A stretch of DNA of 64,000 bases, taken from assembly GCA_964384215.1 (NCBI GenBank), contig CAYLLB010000025.1:14471-78470 (forward strand). Reading direction: 5' to 3'. The notes below the pieces were generated by a model. The model did no database searches. It was given only the letters and a program-made list of their open reading frames with translations, and was not told the DNA's origin. The stretch is from JAJFUV01 sp964384215 (GTDB lineage: Bacteria > Acidobacteriota > Terriglobia > Bryobacterales > Bryobacteraceae). Below are positions 18,133 to 26,048 of the stretch, in pieces. The translations under genes and the position numbers were made by a program. How positions within the stretch are numbered: the first letter of the stretch is position 1; every line of letters begins with the position of its first letter.

Positions 18133-19116
18133 CTAGGGGTTCAGCGGGGAAGGGATCTTCAACTCGCAGCAGGCCTGCTCCCCGGCGTTCCTGGCGGTCT
18201 TCTGGTAATCGATTTCGTAGTCGATGGCTTGCCGTATTACGCTCCAACCGTGGTTGCCAACCAGCCGGCGGCCGTTGATGAACAGCGTAGGAATGGAATT
18301 GATCTGCAAAGCCTTGGCTTCGTCTATGTTCTTCTCGACTTCGGCCAGGGTGGCGCGAGTCTCCAGGCACCGGCCAAACTGCAGCGGTTCGATCTGCGAG
18401 CCTTTGCTCGAAACGTACTGGACCAGTTTCTCCTTCACGTTTTGTGGGGTGATTTCGGCCTGATGCTCGAAGGCCCAATCATAGAAGTCCCAGAACGCAG
18501 CCGGATTCTGACGGAAGATGCAGCGGCCCGCGATGGCGGCTGTTCTCGCCCAAGGATGAATCTGATCTAGCGGGAAGTCCTTGAAGTAGAGCCTCACCTC
18601 TTTCGGATAGGCGCTGAGCAGATTCTGGCGGAGCATCTTGGCTTCTTCCTTGCAGAACGGGCATTCGAAATCGCTGAACATCACCACAACAACAGGCGCG
18701 CCCGGTGTGCCCAGGCTGGGCTGGAATTCCGTCTTCAACTTGTCCAGATCCTGGCGGAAAGGGTTGTCCTTGACGTCATAGACCTGGCCGCGCAACATCT
18801 TCTGCCCATCCTGGGAGACGTAAAACACTTCGTCCTGCACGGCGCCGCCGGCTGAGGCGTGCACCTGAACCTCAAGGAAGCCCGGGAACGGCGCGGGCTT
18901 CGGATCGCGGACTTCAATCTTCACGGGCGATCCCCATAGGAAGAGGTGGCGCACGTAGGCTTCCAGGGTGGCTTTGTCCAGGGCGCTTTTCACGCTTGTG
19001 GCCGCCGGCGGGGCCTTCTTCTTGGACGCCCCCACGCCGGGCCGATTCTGCGCTACCAGAACAAGCGCGGCGCCTACGGCAATGACGACCGCGAATCGGG
19101 AAACAAGAGCACGCAT
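18133..19116 (-). CDS. DsbA-like thioredoxin-fold protein, exported
   Basis: The protein has 327 residues with a hydrophobic leader (RFAVVIAVGAALVLVAQ). An N-terminal domain of about 120 residues (KSALDKATLEAYVRHLFLWG) precedes the thioredoxin fold. The redox motif is in VVMFSDFECPFCKEEAKML, giving CPFC, and SIPTLFINGRRL supplies the cis-proline (TLF preceded by IP). The order matches DsbA/DsbG-type Thioredoxin_4 proteins that work as periplasmic thiol oxidants or isomerases. The ATG at 19116 is used because the upstream ATG at 19155 lies inside the preceding gene and adds non-leader residues. The spacing to the UxaA-like gene is 14 bases. Confidence 0.85.
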   Translation of the reverse strand: MRALVSRFAVVIAVGAALVLVAQNRPGVGASKKKAPPAATSVKSALDKATLEAYVRHLFLWGSPVKIEVRDPKPAPFPGFLEVQVHASAGGAVQDEVFYVSQDGQKMLRGQVYDVKDNPFRQDLDKLKTEFQPSLGTPGAPVVVVMFSDFECPFCKEEAKMLRQNLLSAYPKEVRLYFKDFPLDQIHPWARTAAIAGRCIFRQNPAAFWDFYDWAFEHQAEITPQNVKEKLVQYVSSKGSQIEPLQFGRCLETRATLAEVEKNIDEAKALQINSIPTLFINGRRLVGNHGWSVIRQAIDYEIDYQKTARNAGEQACCELKIPSPLNP

Positions 19117-19130
19117 ATATCCTATTATCC

Positions 19131-20669
19131 TCACGTGAAGGGCCCGATGCGCCACGGCACGAATTCACCGTGGCCCCAGCGCTCGCTGGCGGTCTTGCAT
19201 CCGGACGCGGTTTCGAGTAGCCGGTCGAAGATTTCGCGGCCCGCCTCCTCGATGGAGATCTCACCGTCCGCGATGCGTCCGGCGTTGAGGTCGATGTTGT
19301 CGCGCATGGCGCGCCAGGTGTGCGTGTTGCTGGAGATCTTCAGGACCGGGACGGTGGGGAAGCCGATGGCGCTGCCGCGGCCGGTAGTGAAGGCGATCAG
19401 GTTGACGCCGCCCGCGGCGAGGCCGGCAAGCGACACGGGATCGTAGCCCGGGGTGGACATGAACACCAGGCCCGGCGTACGGACGCGCTCAGCATACCGG
19501 TAGGCATCCATCAAGGTGCCGGTTCCCCCTTTGGCCGCCGCGCCCAGGGATTTTTCGAGGATGGTGCTAAGACCGCCTTCCTTGTTCCCTGGCGACGGGT
19601 TGTCGTTAAACGTGCCGCCGAACTGCGCCAGGTAGGCCTTGTACGCCTGGACAAGGCCCAGAAACTTCTCCGCCACCTCGCGGCTCCTGGCGCGGCGCGC
19701 CAGCAGATGCTCGGCGCCGAAGACCTCCGGCGTCTCGGCCAGCACCACGGTGGCGCCGAATCCTGCGAGGACATCCGCGCAAGCTCCCAGCGCCGGGTTC
19801 GCCGTGATTCCGGAGAAAGAATCCGATCCACCGCAATTCAGCCCCAGGCACAATTTCGAGGCCGGTAACTCCACGCGACGCTCCGCCGCGGCGCGCTCGA
19901 TCAGATGCTGGATCTCACGCCTGGCCGCGTCGACCGTGCCCGGCGTTCCTCCGCTGGTCTGCATCGAGAGTCCGATCAGCCGCCCCTCGCGAGCCATCGT
20001 GCCATCCATGTAAGCGCCGAGCTGGTTTACCTCGCAGCCCAGACCGACGATCAGCGCGCCGCTGACGTTGGGATGATCCAGCACGCCGTTGATGATGCGC
20101 TCGAGCATTTCGGTGTCCGGGCCAATGATTTCTCCGCAACCGTCACCGTGCGGAAACGCCACCACGCCGTCGACGTTCTCCGGAAGGGGCTGGCCTTCAT
20201 AACTGCGCGCCACGAGATTTGCCGCGTGCGCCGCACAGTTGCTGGCTGCCATCACCGCGATGTAGTTGCGCGTCCCTGCGCGTCCATCCCGGCGGGCATA
20301 GCCGAGAAACGAGGGCATAGACGAGGGCGGCGCGGGGAAGGGAAGCGGTTCGGGCGGATACTCGTAAGGCGGTGATAGCTCCTGGTAGGAAATATTCCCC
20401 GTGTGCACGTGCGCGCCCGCGGGAATCGCGACACTCGCCAGGCCAATGGCCTCGCCGTAACGCAACACTTTTTCGCCCGCAGCGATGGGTGCAATGGCCA
20501 CTTTGTGCCCGGCCGGGATGTCCTCGATCATGGTGAGTTCCGCTCCTCCGGCCCGCAGCGTTTCACCCGCCCCCAGAAAGGTCCTCGTCACCGCGACGTT
20601 GTCGCGTGCGCTCATTAGGACAAGTTTGTTCTCCGGCGAGCCGGGCTTAGTTATCTCGTACAAGTCCAC
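19131..20669 (-). CDS. UxaA-family altronate/galactarate-type dehydratase
   Basis: The protein has 512 residues. An N-terminal SAF-type domain (PAGHKVAIAPIAAGEKVLRYG) is joined to the long UxaA C-terminal domain (FLGYARRDGRAGTRNYIAVM, NVDGVVAFPHGDGCGE, LCLGLNCGGSDSFSGITANP, FMSTPGYDPVSLAGLAAGGV). Known members are iron-dependent dehydratases of altronate or galactarate in uronic-acid catabolism, so a sugar-acid substrate is expected. In many bacteria the two domains are separate genes; here they are fused in the usual full-length form. It lies 6 bases after the HIT-like gene. The gene name uxaA is withheld because related sugar-acid dehydratases share this architecture. Confidence 0.85.
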   Translation of the reverse strand: MDLYEITKPGSPENKLVLMSARDNVAVTRTFLGAGETLRAGGAELTMIEDIPAGHKVAIAPIAAGEKVLRYGEAIGLASVAIPAGAHVHTGNISYQELSPPYEYPPEPLPFPAPPSSMPSFLGYARRDGRAGTRNYIAVMAASNCAAHAANLVARSYEGQPLPENVDGVVAFPHGDGCGEIIGPDTEMLERIINGVLDHPNVSGALIVGLGCEVNQLGAYMDGTMAREGRLIGLSMQTSGGTPGTVDAARREIQHLIERAAAERRVELPASKLCLGLNCGGSDSFSGITANPALGACADVLAGFGATVVLAETPEVFGAEHLLARRARSREVAEKFLGLVQAYKAYLAQFGGTFNDNPSPGNKEGGLSTILEKSLGAAAKGGTGTLMDAYRYAERVRTPGLVFMSTPGYDPVSLAGLAAGGVNLIAFTTGRGSAIGFPTVPVLKISSNTHTWRAMRDNIDLNAGRIADGEISIEEAGREIFDRLLETASGCKTASERWGHGEFVPWRIGPFT

Positions 20670-20675
20670 TTCTTG

Positions 20676-21221
20676 TCACCTGAATAAAACTGTCTCACAG
20701 GTTTGCTCGCCCAAGTGCACGTGCAGTTTCTTGCCCACCGGGTGAATCCAAACACCTTCTCCGCGAGGCACCGGAATTTGCTCGGGTTTTGACACGACGA
20801 CGAACCGCCGCGTTTCGACGCCCTTGAGCAGCTTACCGATGTGAATGTGCGCGTGACACTGCGTACGCACTTTGGGGCCGTTGTAGGCGAGGCCCCACTG
20901 GTCGCCCCAAAGTTCTTTGCCCTTCTGGATGGCAGCCTTCCACAAGGCCGTGCGTTCGGCGGGCGTCATATCCTGCAAGTGGTGGCCGCGCTCGCCGTGC
21001 CTTCTCGGCAGCACCAGCCAGCGGTTCGGCTTGCGCGGGTTGTTGTCTTTCACGAAAAAGATGGCGGGCTCGGGCGGTTGCTGCTCGGCGAGGCGGCACA
21101 AAGCGCACTCGCGCGCCGCCATGGTTTCGGGCTTGGCGGGGTCGCAAGCGCAGCCGTCCACGCCCGCGACGAGCGGCACGGCGCACAACAGCGCGATTCC
21201 CAGTGTTGATGTGGCGCTCAT
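20676..21221 (-). CDS. secreted HIT-like domain protein
   Basis: The protein has 181 residues with a hydrophobic leader (TLGIALLCAVPLVAGVDGCA). ECALCRLAEQ gives a CxxC of the kind seen in HIT N-termini. FFVKDNNPRKPNRWLVLPRRH and the histidine triad QCHAHIHIGKLL (His-x-His-x-His) place it in the histidine-triad hydrolase/transferase fold. HIT proteins are usually cytosolic nucleotide hydrolases. A leader suggests periplasmic use, as in CDP-diacylglycerol pyrophosphatase, so nucleotide-lipid or nucleotide hydrolysis is possible. An in-frame TTG at 21230 would add three residues. It starts 24 bases from the divergent glycosyltransferase start, so the promoters must overlap. Confidence 0.7.
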   Translation of the reverse strand: MSATSTLGIALLCAVPLVAGVDGCACDPAKPETMAARECALCRLAEQQPPEPAIFFVKDNNPRKPNRWLVLPRRHGERGHHLQDMTPAERTALWKAAIQKGKELWGDQWGLAYNGPKVRTQCHAHIHIGKLLKGVETRRFVVVSKPEQIPVPRGEGVWIHPVGKKLHVHLGEQTCETVLFR

Positions 21222-21245
21222 TATACTCAAATGGTGTCCTCCGGT

Positions 21246-22676
21246 ATGTGGAAATGGGTGCTGGTAGCGCTCGCGTTCTATTTTCTCTTATTTTTCGGGC
21301 TCTCCGGGATGGGGCTGGTGGGGCCGGACGAGCCGCGTTACGCATCCATTGGCCGTGAGATGGCGAGGTCTGGAGACTGGATCTCTCCCCGGTTGTGGGG
21401 CGCGCCGTGGTTCGAAAAGCCCGCGCTGCTTTACTGGATGACCGGTGTCGCCTTCCGCCTCGGCTTGAGTGAAGACGTGGCGCCGCGCCTGCCGGTGGCG
21501 CTTGCCAGTCTCGCCTTCATCATCTTCTACTACCGCCTCCTGCGGCGTGAGTTCGATGAGAAGGTGGCCGCGTACGCGTCCCTGATGCTCGCCACCTCGG
21601 CCGGCTGGCTGGCCTACAGCCAGATCGCCGCGACGGACCTACCCATGTCGGCGGCCTTCGCGGCGGCACAATTGCTGGCGCTCGGTTGGATCGATCGCGG
21701 GGAGAGGCGCGGGTTACTGGTCACGGGCATCCTGATGGGCATCGCGGTCCTCGCCAAGGGCTTGGTGCCGCTGCTGCTGGCCGTGCCGATGGCTTGGATG
21801 GGGCGGCGCCGCTGGCGAGACCTGCTGTGGCCCGTGGCGGCCGGACTGCTGGTGGCCGTGCCGTGGTACGCGGCGGTGACCTGGCGCCACGGCTGGCTGT
21901 TCTTGAACGACTTCTTCGGCCGCCATCATTTTCAGCGTTTCTCGGAAGATGTGCTGATGCACCAGCAGCCCTTCTGGTTTTACGTTCCCGTGCTGCTTGC
22001 CGGTTTGTTTCCCTGGATCCCGATGCTGGTCCCTGTTTTCGACCGCCGGCTCTTCAGCGACCGGCGGGCGCGTTTCCTCGCCGCCTGGGTGTTGTTCGGC
22101 TTCGTCTTCTTTTCGGCTTCGACGAACAAGCTGCCCGGTTATCTGCTGCCGCTCGTGCCGGCGGTGACGGCGCTGGCAGGTTTGGCGCTGGCGCGCCTCC
22201 CGAATGCCCGCTGGTGCATCGCCTCTGTGGGTGTTCTTCTTGGCGTGCTGCCTGTGGCCGCCCGGGTGCTGCCGGAGGCGCTCGCCGTGGGCCTTTCACG
22301 GGCCGGGGGATTGCACGTGTCACCCCGGGTGCTCGCGACGGCCCTGTTCTTCGCGGCGCTCTGTTGGTGGCTAGAAAATCGCGGCCGTCGCGCGGCGGCC
22401 CTGGTCATGATCGGCGGGGCGCTGACCATCGGTGTCGTGGCGCTGAAGATCGTCACCTATCCCGCCATCGATCAAGCCGCCTCGGCGCGCCCGCTGTGGC
22501 GCGAAATCGAGCCGCACCGCGCTGAAACCTGCGTCGACCAAATGCATCGGAACTGGCGCTACGGGTTGAACTACTACAGCATCACGCCGCTCGCCGATTG
22601 CGCCGCGTCTCCACAACCATACCGGGTGGTGCAGGAGCCGGGCACACCGCCGCGGTTCCTGGGACCGGTCCGCTGA
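21246..22676 (+). CDS. ArnT-like glycosyltransferase, GT39/GT83 family
   Basis: This is an integral inner-membrane protein of 476 residues. The N-terminal helix (WVLVALAFYFLLFFGLSGMG) is followed by GPDEPRYASIGREMARSGDW, the catalytic-loop Asp-Glu signature of polyprenyl-phosphate-sugar transferases such as ArnT and PMT enzymes. About 10-11 further hydrophobic segments follow, including STNKLPGYLLPLVPAVTALA. The family moves a sugar from an undecaprenyl-phosphate carrier to lipid A, protein or cell-envelope glycans. The length is slightly short of ArnT (about 550), with a reduced periplasmic C-terminal domain. The start could also be the ATG at 21231. The neighbours are all on the other strand, so it is probably transcribed alone. 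Confidence 0.82.
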   Translation: MWKWVLVALAFYFLLFFGLSGMGLVGPDEPRYASIGREMARSGDWISPRLWGAPWFEKPALLYWMTGVAFRLGLSEDVAPRLPVALASLAFIIFYYRLLRREFDEKVAAYASLMLATSAGWLAYSQIAATDLPMSAAFAAAQLLALGWIDRGERRGLLVTGILMGIAVLAKGLVPLLLAVPMAWMGRRRWRDLLWPVAAGLLVAVPWYAAVTWRHGWLFLNDFFGRHHFQRFSEDVLMHQQPFWFYVPVLLAGLFPWIPMLVPVFDRRLFSDRRARFLAAWVLFGFVFFSASTNKLPGYLLPLVPAVTALAGLALARLPNARWCIASVGVLLGVLPVAARVLPEALAVGLSRAGGLHVSPRVLATALFFAALCWWLENRGRRAAALVMIGGALTIGVVALKIVTYPAIDQAASARPLWREIEPHRAETCVDQMHRNWRYGLNYYSITPLADCAASPQPYRVVQEPGTPPRFLGPVR

Positions 22677-22692
22677 AGTTTCCGGACTGCGT

Positions 22693-23532
22693 CTATTGCT
22701 TCTTCAGAGAGGCCTGGATCTTCGCCGCCAGCGCTTTGGTCTCCTTGCTCTCAGGGACATCCTTCAAGGCTTCCAAAGCTTCATTGGCGAACAGCTTCAT
22801 CTGGTCCGGCTTGTCGAGTTTCATCCGGCCGAACAATTGCGACTGATCATACAGCGCGTTGGCCATGGCTGTCATGAATACCGCGCGGGGCACCTTGACA
22901 TCGCCCCCCTGGAACATCGCCCGTGCCTTGGCGGTATCCTCGCCGGCACCCACGGCTTTAGCAACTCCGATCAAAATGCAGCGCTCCATCATTCTCTTCT
23001 GCGCGGTTTCCTGTTCCGCGTCGGAGAGAAAAATGCCATTGCCCAACTTGCTCATCAGCGCAACCTGGCCGGCGCTGCCCGTGGGGAACGGGAAGCTGAG
23101 AACGATCTCGGCTTCCTTGTGACTCTGCCGGAACGCGCGGAACGTCTCGGCGAACTGCAGGGACAACTGGCCCGCCATGTTGCGATAGGTGCTCACGCGC
23201 TTGCGGAACGGCGTGGGATTCGCCTTGTTGGCGCGGGCGCCGTACTCGTAGTTGTCGGCCAGCTCCATGAAGGCCTTGGTCATGCCCGACGTCAGGACTA
23301 GGCGCCAGGACTGCGCCTTGCTGGTAAATTGGTTGTCAGTCTTGCCGAGTGCATCGAGGTGTGCGGCGGGCTTCAGGTAGTCGGCCGCGGCGTATGTCTC
23401 CCGCGCCGCCTGCCAGTAGAACTCCGGCGTGCCTTTCTCTGGCGGCCGCGGGCCTGTGGAACAGGACACCAGCACTAAGCTCAAAGAGATGAGAGCCAAC
23501 AGCACTAACGACTTGCTTCGATCAAGATGCAT
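22693..23532 (-). CDS. hypothetical lipoprotein
   Basis: The protein has 279 residues. The leader SLVLVSCSTG contains a lipobox with Cys24, so the mature protein should be lipid-anchored. The body is helical, with segments such as TPEFYWQAARETYAAADYLK and DQMKLFANEALEALKDVPES that resemble tetratricopeptide-type helices, though no canonical repeat is evident. The ribosome site AGGAGG just before the ATG is strong. The family is unknown to me. It is the last minus-strand gene after LhgO, with a 97-base gap that may carry its own promoter. Confidence 0.65.
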   Translation of the reverse strand: MHLDRSKSLVLLALISLSLVLVSCSTGPRPPEKGTPEFYWQAARETYAAADYLKPAAHLDALGKTDNQFTSKAQSWRLVLTSGMTKAFMELADNYEYGARANKANPTPFRKRVSTYRNMAGQLSLQFAETFRAFRQSHKEAEIVLSFPFPTGSAGQVALMSKLGNGIFLSDAEQETAQKRMMERCILIGVAKAVGAGEDTAKARAMFQGGDVKVPRAVFMTAMANALYDQSQLFGRMKLDKPDQMKLFANEALEALKDVPESKETKALAAKIQASLKKQ

Positions 23533-23629
23533 TCAATCCTCCTGGGGCTTCTGAATATCATAATCGGAGGTTCCATGCAACACCGCGCCATCCGGCCTTT
23601 CAGTACTACAGGCTCGCTGCAGGTTCCGG

Positions 23630-24835
23630 TTACAGAGCCGATGTTCTTGCGATCAGGTAGTCAGCAATAGCGAGCGCCGCGGTTGCTCCCGGGCTGGGCG
23701 CGTTGATCAGGTGCAGGGCGTTGGGGCGCAGCACGAACTCGAAGTCCTGCACCGGCGTGCCTTCCGGCGTGAGCGCCTGGGCCCGGATGCCCGCGCCGCC
23801 GGGGCTGAGATGGCGCTTCTCGACGGCTGGTACCAAGCGTTGCAGGGAGCGGCAAAACTCGGACATGCTGAGTGAGCGGTAGAACTCGTAGGTGCACATC
23901 GAGGGGTAGCGGATGAGGAAACGCCAGAACCCGCCGAAGGTGAACACATCGGCCACGTCAGCCAGACGGAAGTCCGTCTTGCGGTAGCCCTCGCGCGCCA
24001 TCGCCAGCACAGCGTTCGGGCCCGCCTCGACGCCGCCGTGGATCATGCGGGTGAAGTGGACTCCAAGGAACGGGAAGCGCGGGTCGGGAACCGGATAGAT
24101 GAGGTTCCGGACGAGCTTGCGGCCCTCCTCGCTCAACAGGTAATACTCGCCGCGAAACGGGACAATGCGCGTGCGGCGCTTCTCCCCCGCCATGACCAGC
24201 ACGCGGTCGCAGTGCAGCCCGGCGCAGTTGAAGAAGAAATCGACGCGCTCCTCGCGGTGCCCGGCGCATATCCTCCATCCTGCGCCGTCCGGCTTCAGGG
24301 CGTGGACCGGGGACGATGTGAGCACAGACCCGCCGGCGGCTTCAATCAGGCGCTGCAAGGCCTTGCAGACCTGCTCGTAGTCGACGATTCCTTCCTGGGG
24401 TACACGGACCGACGCGATCCCCGCCACGTTAGGCTCGATTTCGCGCGTCTCTTCAGGCCCCAACCACCGCAAGCCTTGCAAGCCGTTCTGCGTTCCCCGG
24501 TCCAACAGGTCGCGCAGGCGCGGAAGTTCGTCCTCGGAACAGGCCACTACCAGCTTCCCGCACTCCTCGTGGGGCACGCCGTGCTCCTGGCAGAAGTCCT
24601 TCATCTGGCGGATGCCGTCCACTGCCAGCTTGGCTTTCAGCGAGCCGGGCCGGTAATACAGGCCTGAGTGCAGTACTCCGCTGTTGTGGCCGCTCTGGTG
24701 GCGGCAAACTTCGGATTCCTTCTCGAAGACGATGACGCGGGCGCCGGGGAAGGCCCGGGTCAGCTTGTGCGCGAGCGCCAGGCCAATGATGCCGCCCCCT
24801 ATGACGGCGTAGGAGTTACCGGTCGTATGCGCCAT
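23630..24835 (-). CDS. lhgO: L-2-hydroxyglutarate oxidase
   Basis: The protein has 401 residues and is an FAD-dependent oxidase of the DAO family that converts L-2-hydroxyglutarate to 2-oxoglutarate. The dinucleotide motif is YAVIGGGIIGLALAHKL. CRHQSGHNSGVLHSGLYYRPGS is the highly conserved LhgO signature around residue 45. PFRGEYYLLSEEGRKLVRNL and GVHFTRMIHGGVEAGPNAVL are also typical. The C-terminal HLSPGGAGIRAQALTPEG and INAPSPGATAALAIADYL close the FAD domain. Length and motifs match the Escherichia coli enzyme. It lies 18 bases after the BON gene at the end of the PhoH-Era run. Confidence 0.88.
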   Translation of the reverse strand: MAHTTGNSYAVIGGGIIGLALAHKLTRAFPGARVIVFEKESEVCRHQSGHNSGVLHSGLYYRPGSLKAKLAVDGIRQMKDFCQEHGVPHEECGKLVVACSEDELPRLRDLLDRGTQNGLQGLRWLGPEETREIEPNVAGIASVRVPQEGIVDYEQVCKALQRLIEAAGGSVLTSSPVHALKPDGAGWRICAGHREERVDFFFNCAGLHCDRVLVMAGEKRRTRIVPFRGEYYLLSEEGRKLVRNLIYPVPDPRFPFLGVHFTRMIHGGVEAGPNAVLAMAREGYRKTDFRLADVADVFTFGGFWRFLIRYPSMCTYEFYRSLSMSEFCRSLQRLVPAVEKRHLSPGGAGIRAQALTPEGTPVQDFEFVLRPNALHLINAPSPGATAALAIADYLIARTSAL

Positions 24836-24853
24836 GTCGGAACTCGCCCTGCT

Positions 24854-25141
24854 TCAGTGGCGCGAGATCGTCAGTTCGTTCGTGACGTTCTTCACACCCT
24901 TCACTTTGCGGGCGAGTTTCGAGGCTTTGTTCTTGGCGCGCTCGCTTTCGACCTTGCCTCGCAGAGTCACTTCACCATTCTTCACCTCGACGGTCAACTG
25001 GTTCCCCTTTACGTCCGGGTCGCCCGCCAGCCGGATGCGGACCTTGTCGTAGATCTCGTTGTCGGAAGGCTGATCGGCCCAGACCGTGGCGCAGGTGAAA
25101 CCCAGCAGAAGAAGAGCAAGAAAGATCGAAAGGGTGCGCAT
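24854..25141 (-). CDS. BON-domain protein, exported
   Basis: This is a small protein of 95 residues with a signal peptide (TLSIFLALLLLGFTCATVWA). One BON domain follows, with DKVRIRLAGDPDVKGNQLTV, EVKNGEVTLRGKVESERAKN and a final KGVKNVTNELTI strand. BON domains bind phospholipid or polymer surfaces and are common in periplasmic proteins of the OsmY group, which usually have two copies; this one has a single copy. Its ATG lies one base from the end of era, so it is almost surely translated from the same message. Confidence 0.85.
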   Translation of the reverse strand: MRTLSIFLALLLLGFTCATVWADQPSDNEIYDKVRIRLAGDPDVKGNQLTVEVKNGEVTLRGKVESERAKNKASKLARKVKGVKNVTNELTISRH

Positions 25142-25142
25142 G

Positions 25143-26048
25143 TTAGTTTTCCTCCAAACCTGCCATAGAACGCCAGTCTATCGCATTCAGAAACTCGGGG
25201 TTTTCCCGCCACCCGGGCTGCACTTTCACGAAGAGTTGGAGGAAGATCTTGCGGCCGAGCAGCGACTCCATCTCCAGGCGCGCCGATGTTCCGACGCGCT
25301 TCAGCATGCCGCCCTTGGCGCCGATCACGATCGCTTTCTGTCCTTCCCGCTCCACGTAGACTGTGGCCGCGATATTCGTGATGCGCGGCGTTTCCTCGAA
25401 CCTGTCGACCAGCACCGCCACGGAGTGCGGCACTTCCTGCCGGGTCAGGTGCAGGATCTTCTCGCGGATCAGTTCCGCGGCCAGGTATCGTTCCGGCTGG
25501 TCCGTAAGATAGTCGTCCGGGAAATACTGCGGCCCCTCGGGGAGTCTCTTCACGATGGCGGACTTCAACTCTTCCAGGCCCACGCCCCGCAGCGCCGAGA
25601 TGGGGAAAATCTCCTCGAAGCGTCCCGTGGCGCTATACCGCTCGATGAGCGGCAGCAACTGCGCCTTCTCCTTGACCGCATCCACTTTGTTGAGCAGCAG
25701 CAGCACCGGCGCGGCCGTCTTGCCGATCAGTTCGAGCGCTTGTTCTTCGGCGGACTGGAACGGGAGCGTGGCGTCCACCAGGTAAAGCAGTAGATCGCGG
25801 TCCTCGAGCGCCTTGCGCACAGTGTCCATCATGCGGCGGTTGAAGGTCGTGTCGGGTTTGTGAATGCCCGGCGTGTCGACGAAAACAATCTGCGCGCCGT
25901 CCAGCGTCGACACCCCCTGGATGGCAGTGCGCGTGGTTTGGGGCTTGTCGGCCACGATGGCGACCTTGCTGCCGACCAGGCGGTTAAGCAAAGTCGACTT
26001 GCCGGCGTTGGGACGCCCTATGATGGATACGAATCCGGATTTATACAT
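25143..26048 (-). CDS. era: GTPase Era
   Basis: The protein has 301 residues and is an essential GTPase that binds 16S rRNA during 30S subunit assembly. It has G1 GRPNAGKST (residues 11-19), G2-region TTRTAIQGVS, G3 FVDTPGIHKP, G4 LLLNKVDAVK and G5 PISALRG. The C-terminal KH domain includes the family motif EREGQKAIVIGAKGGMLKRV. The upstream in-frame ATG at 26120 lies within the CorC-like gene. The ATG at 26048 gives the standard start MYKSGFVSIIG and an 8-base overlap with corC, which suggests translational coupling. Confidence 0.95.
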   Translation of the reverse strand: MYKSGFVSIIGRPNAGKSTLLNRLVGSKVAIVADKPQTTRTAIQGVSTLDGAQIVFVDTPGIHKPDTTFNRRMMDTVRKALEDRDLLLYLVDATLPFQSAEEQALELIGKTAAPVLLLLNKVDAVKEKAQLLPLIERYSATGRFEEIFPISALRGVGLEELKSAIVKRLPEGPQYFPDDYLTDQPERYLAAELIREKILHLTRQEVPHSVAVLVDRFEETPRITNIAATVYVEREGQKAIVIGAKGGMLKRVGTSARLEMESLLGRKIFLQLFVKVQPGWRENPEFLNAIDWRSMAGLEEN

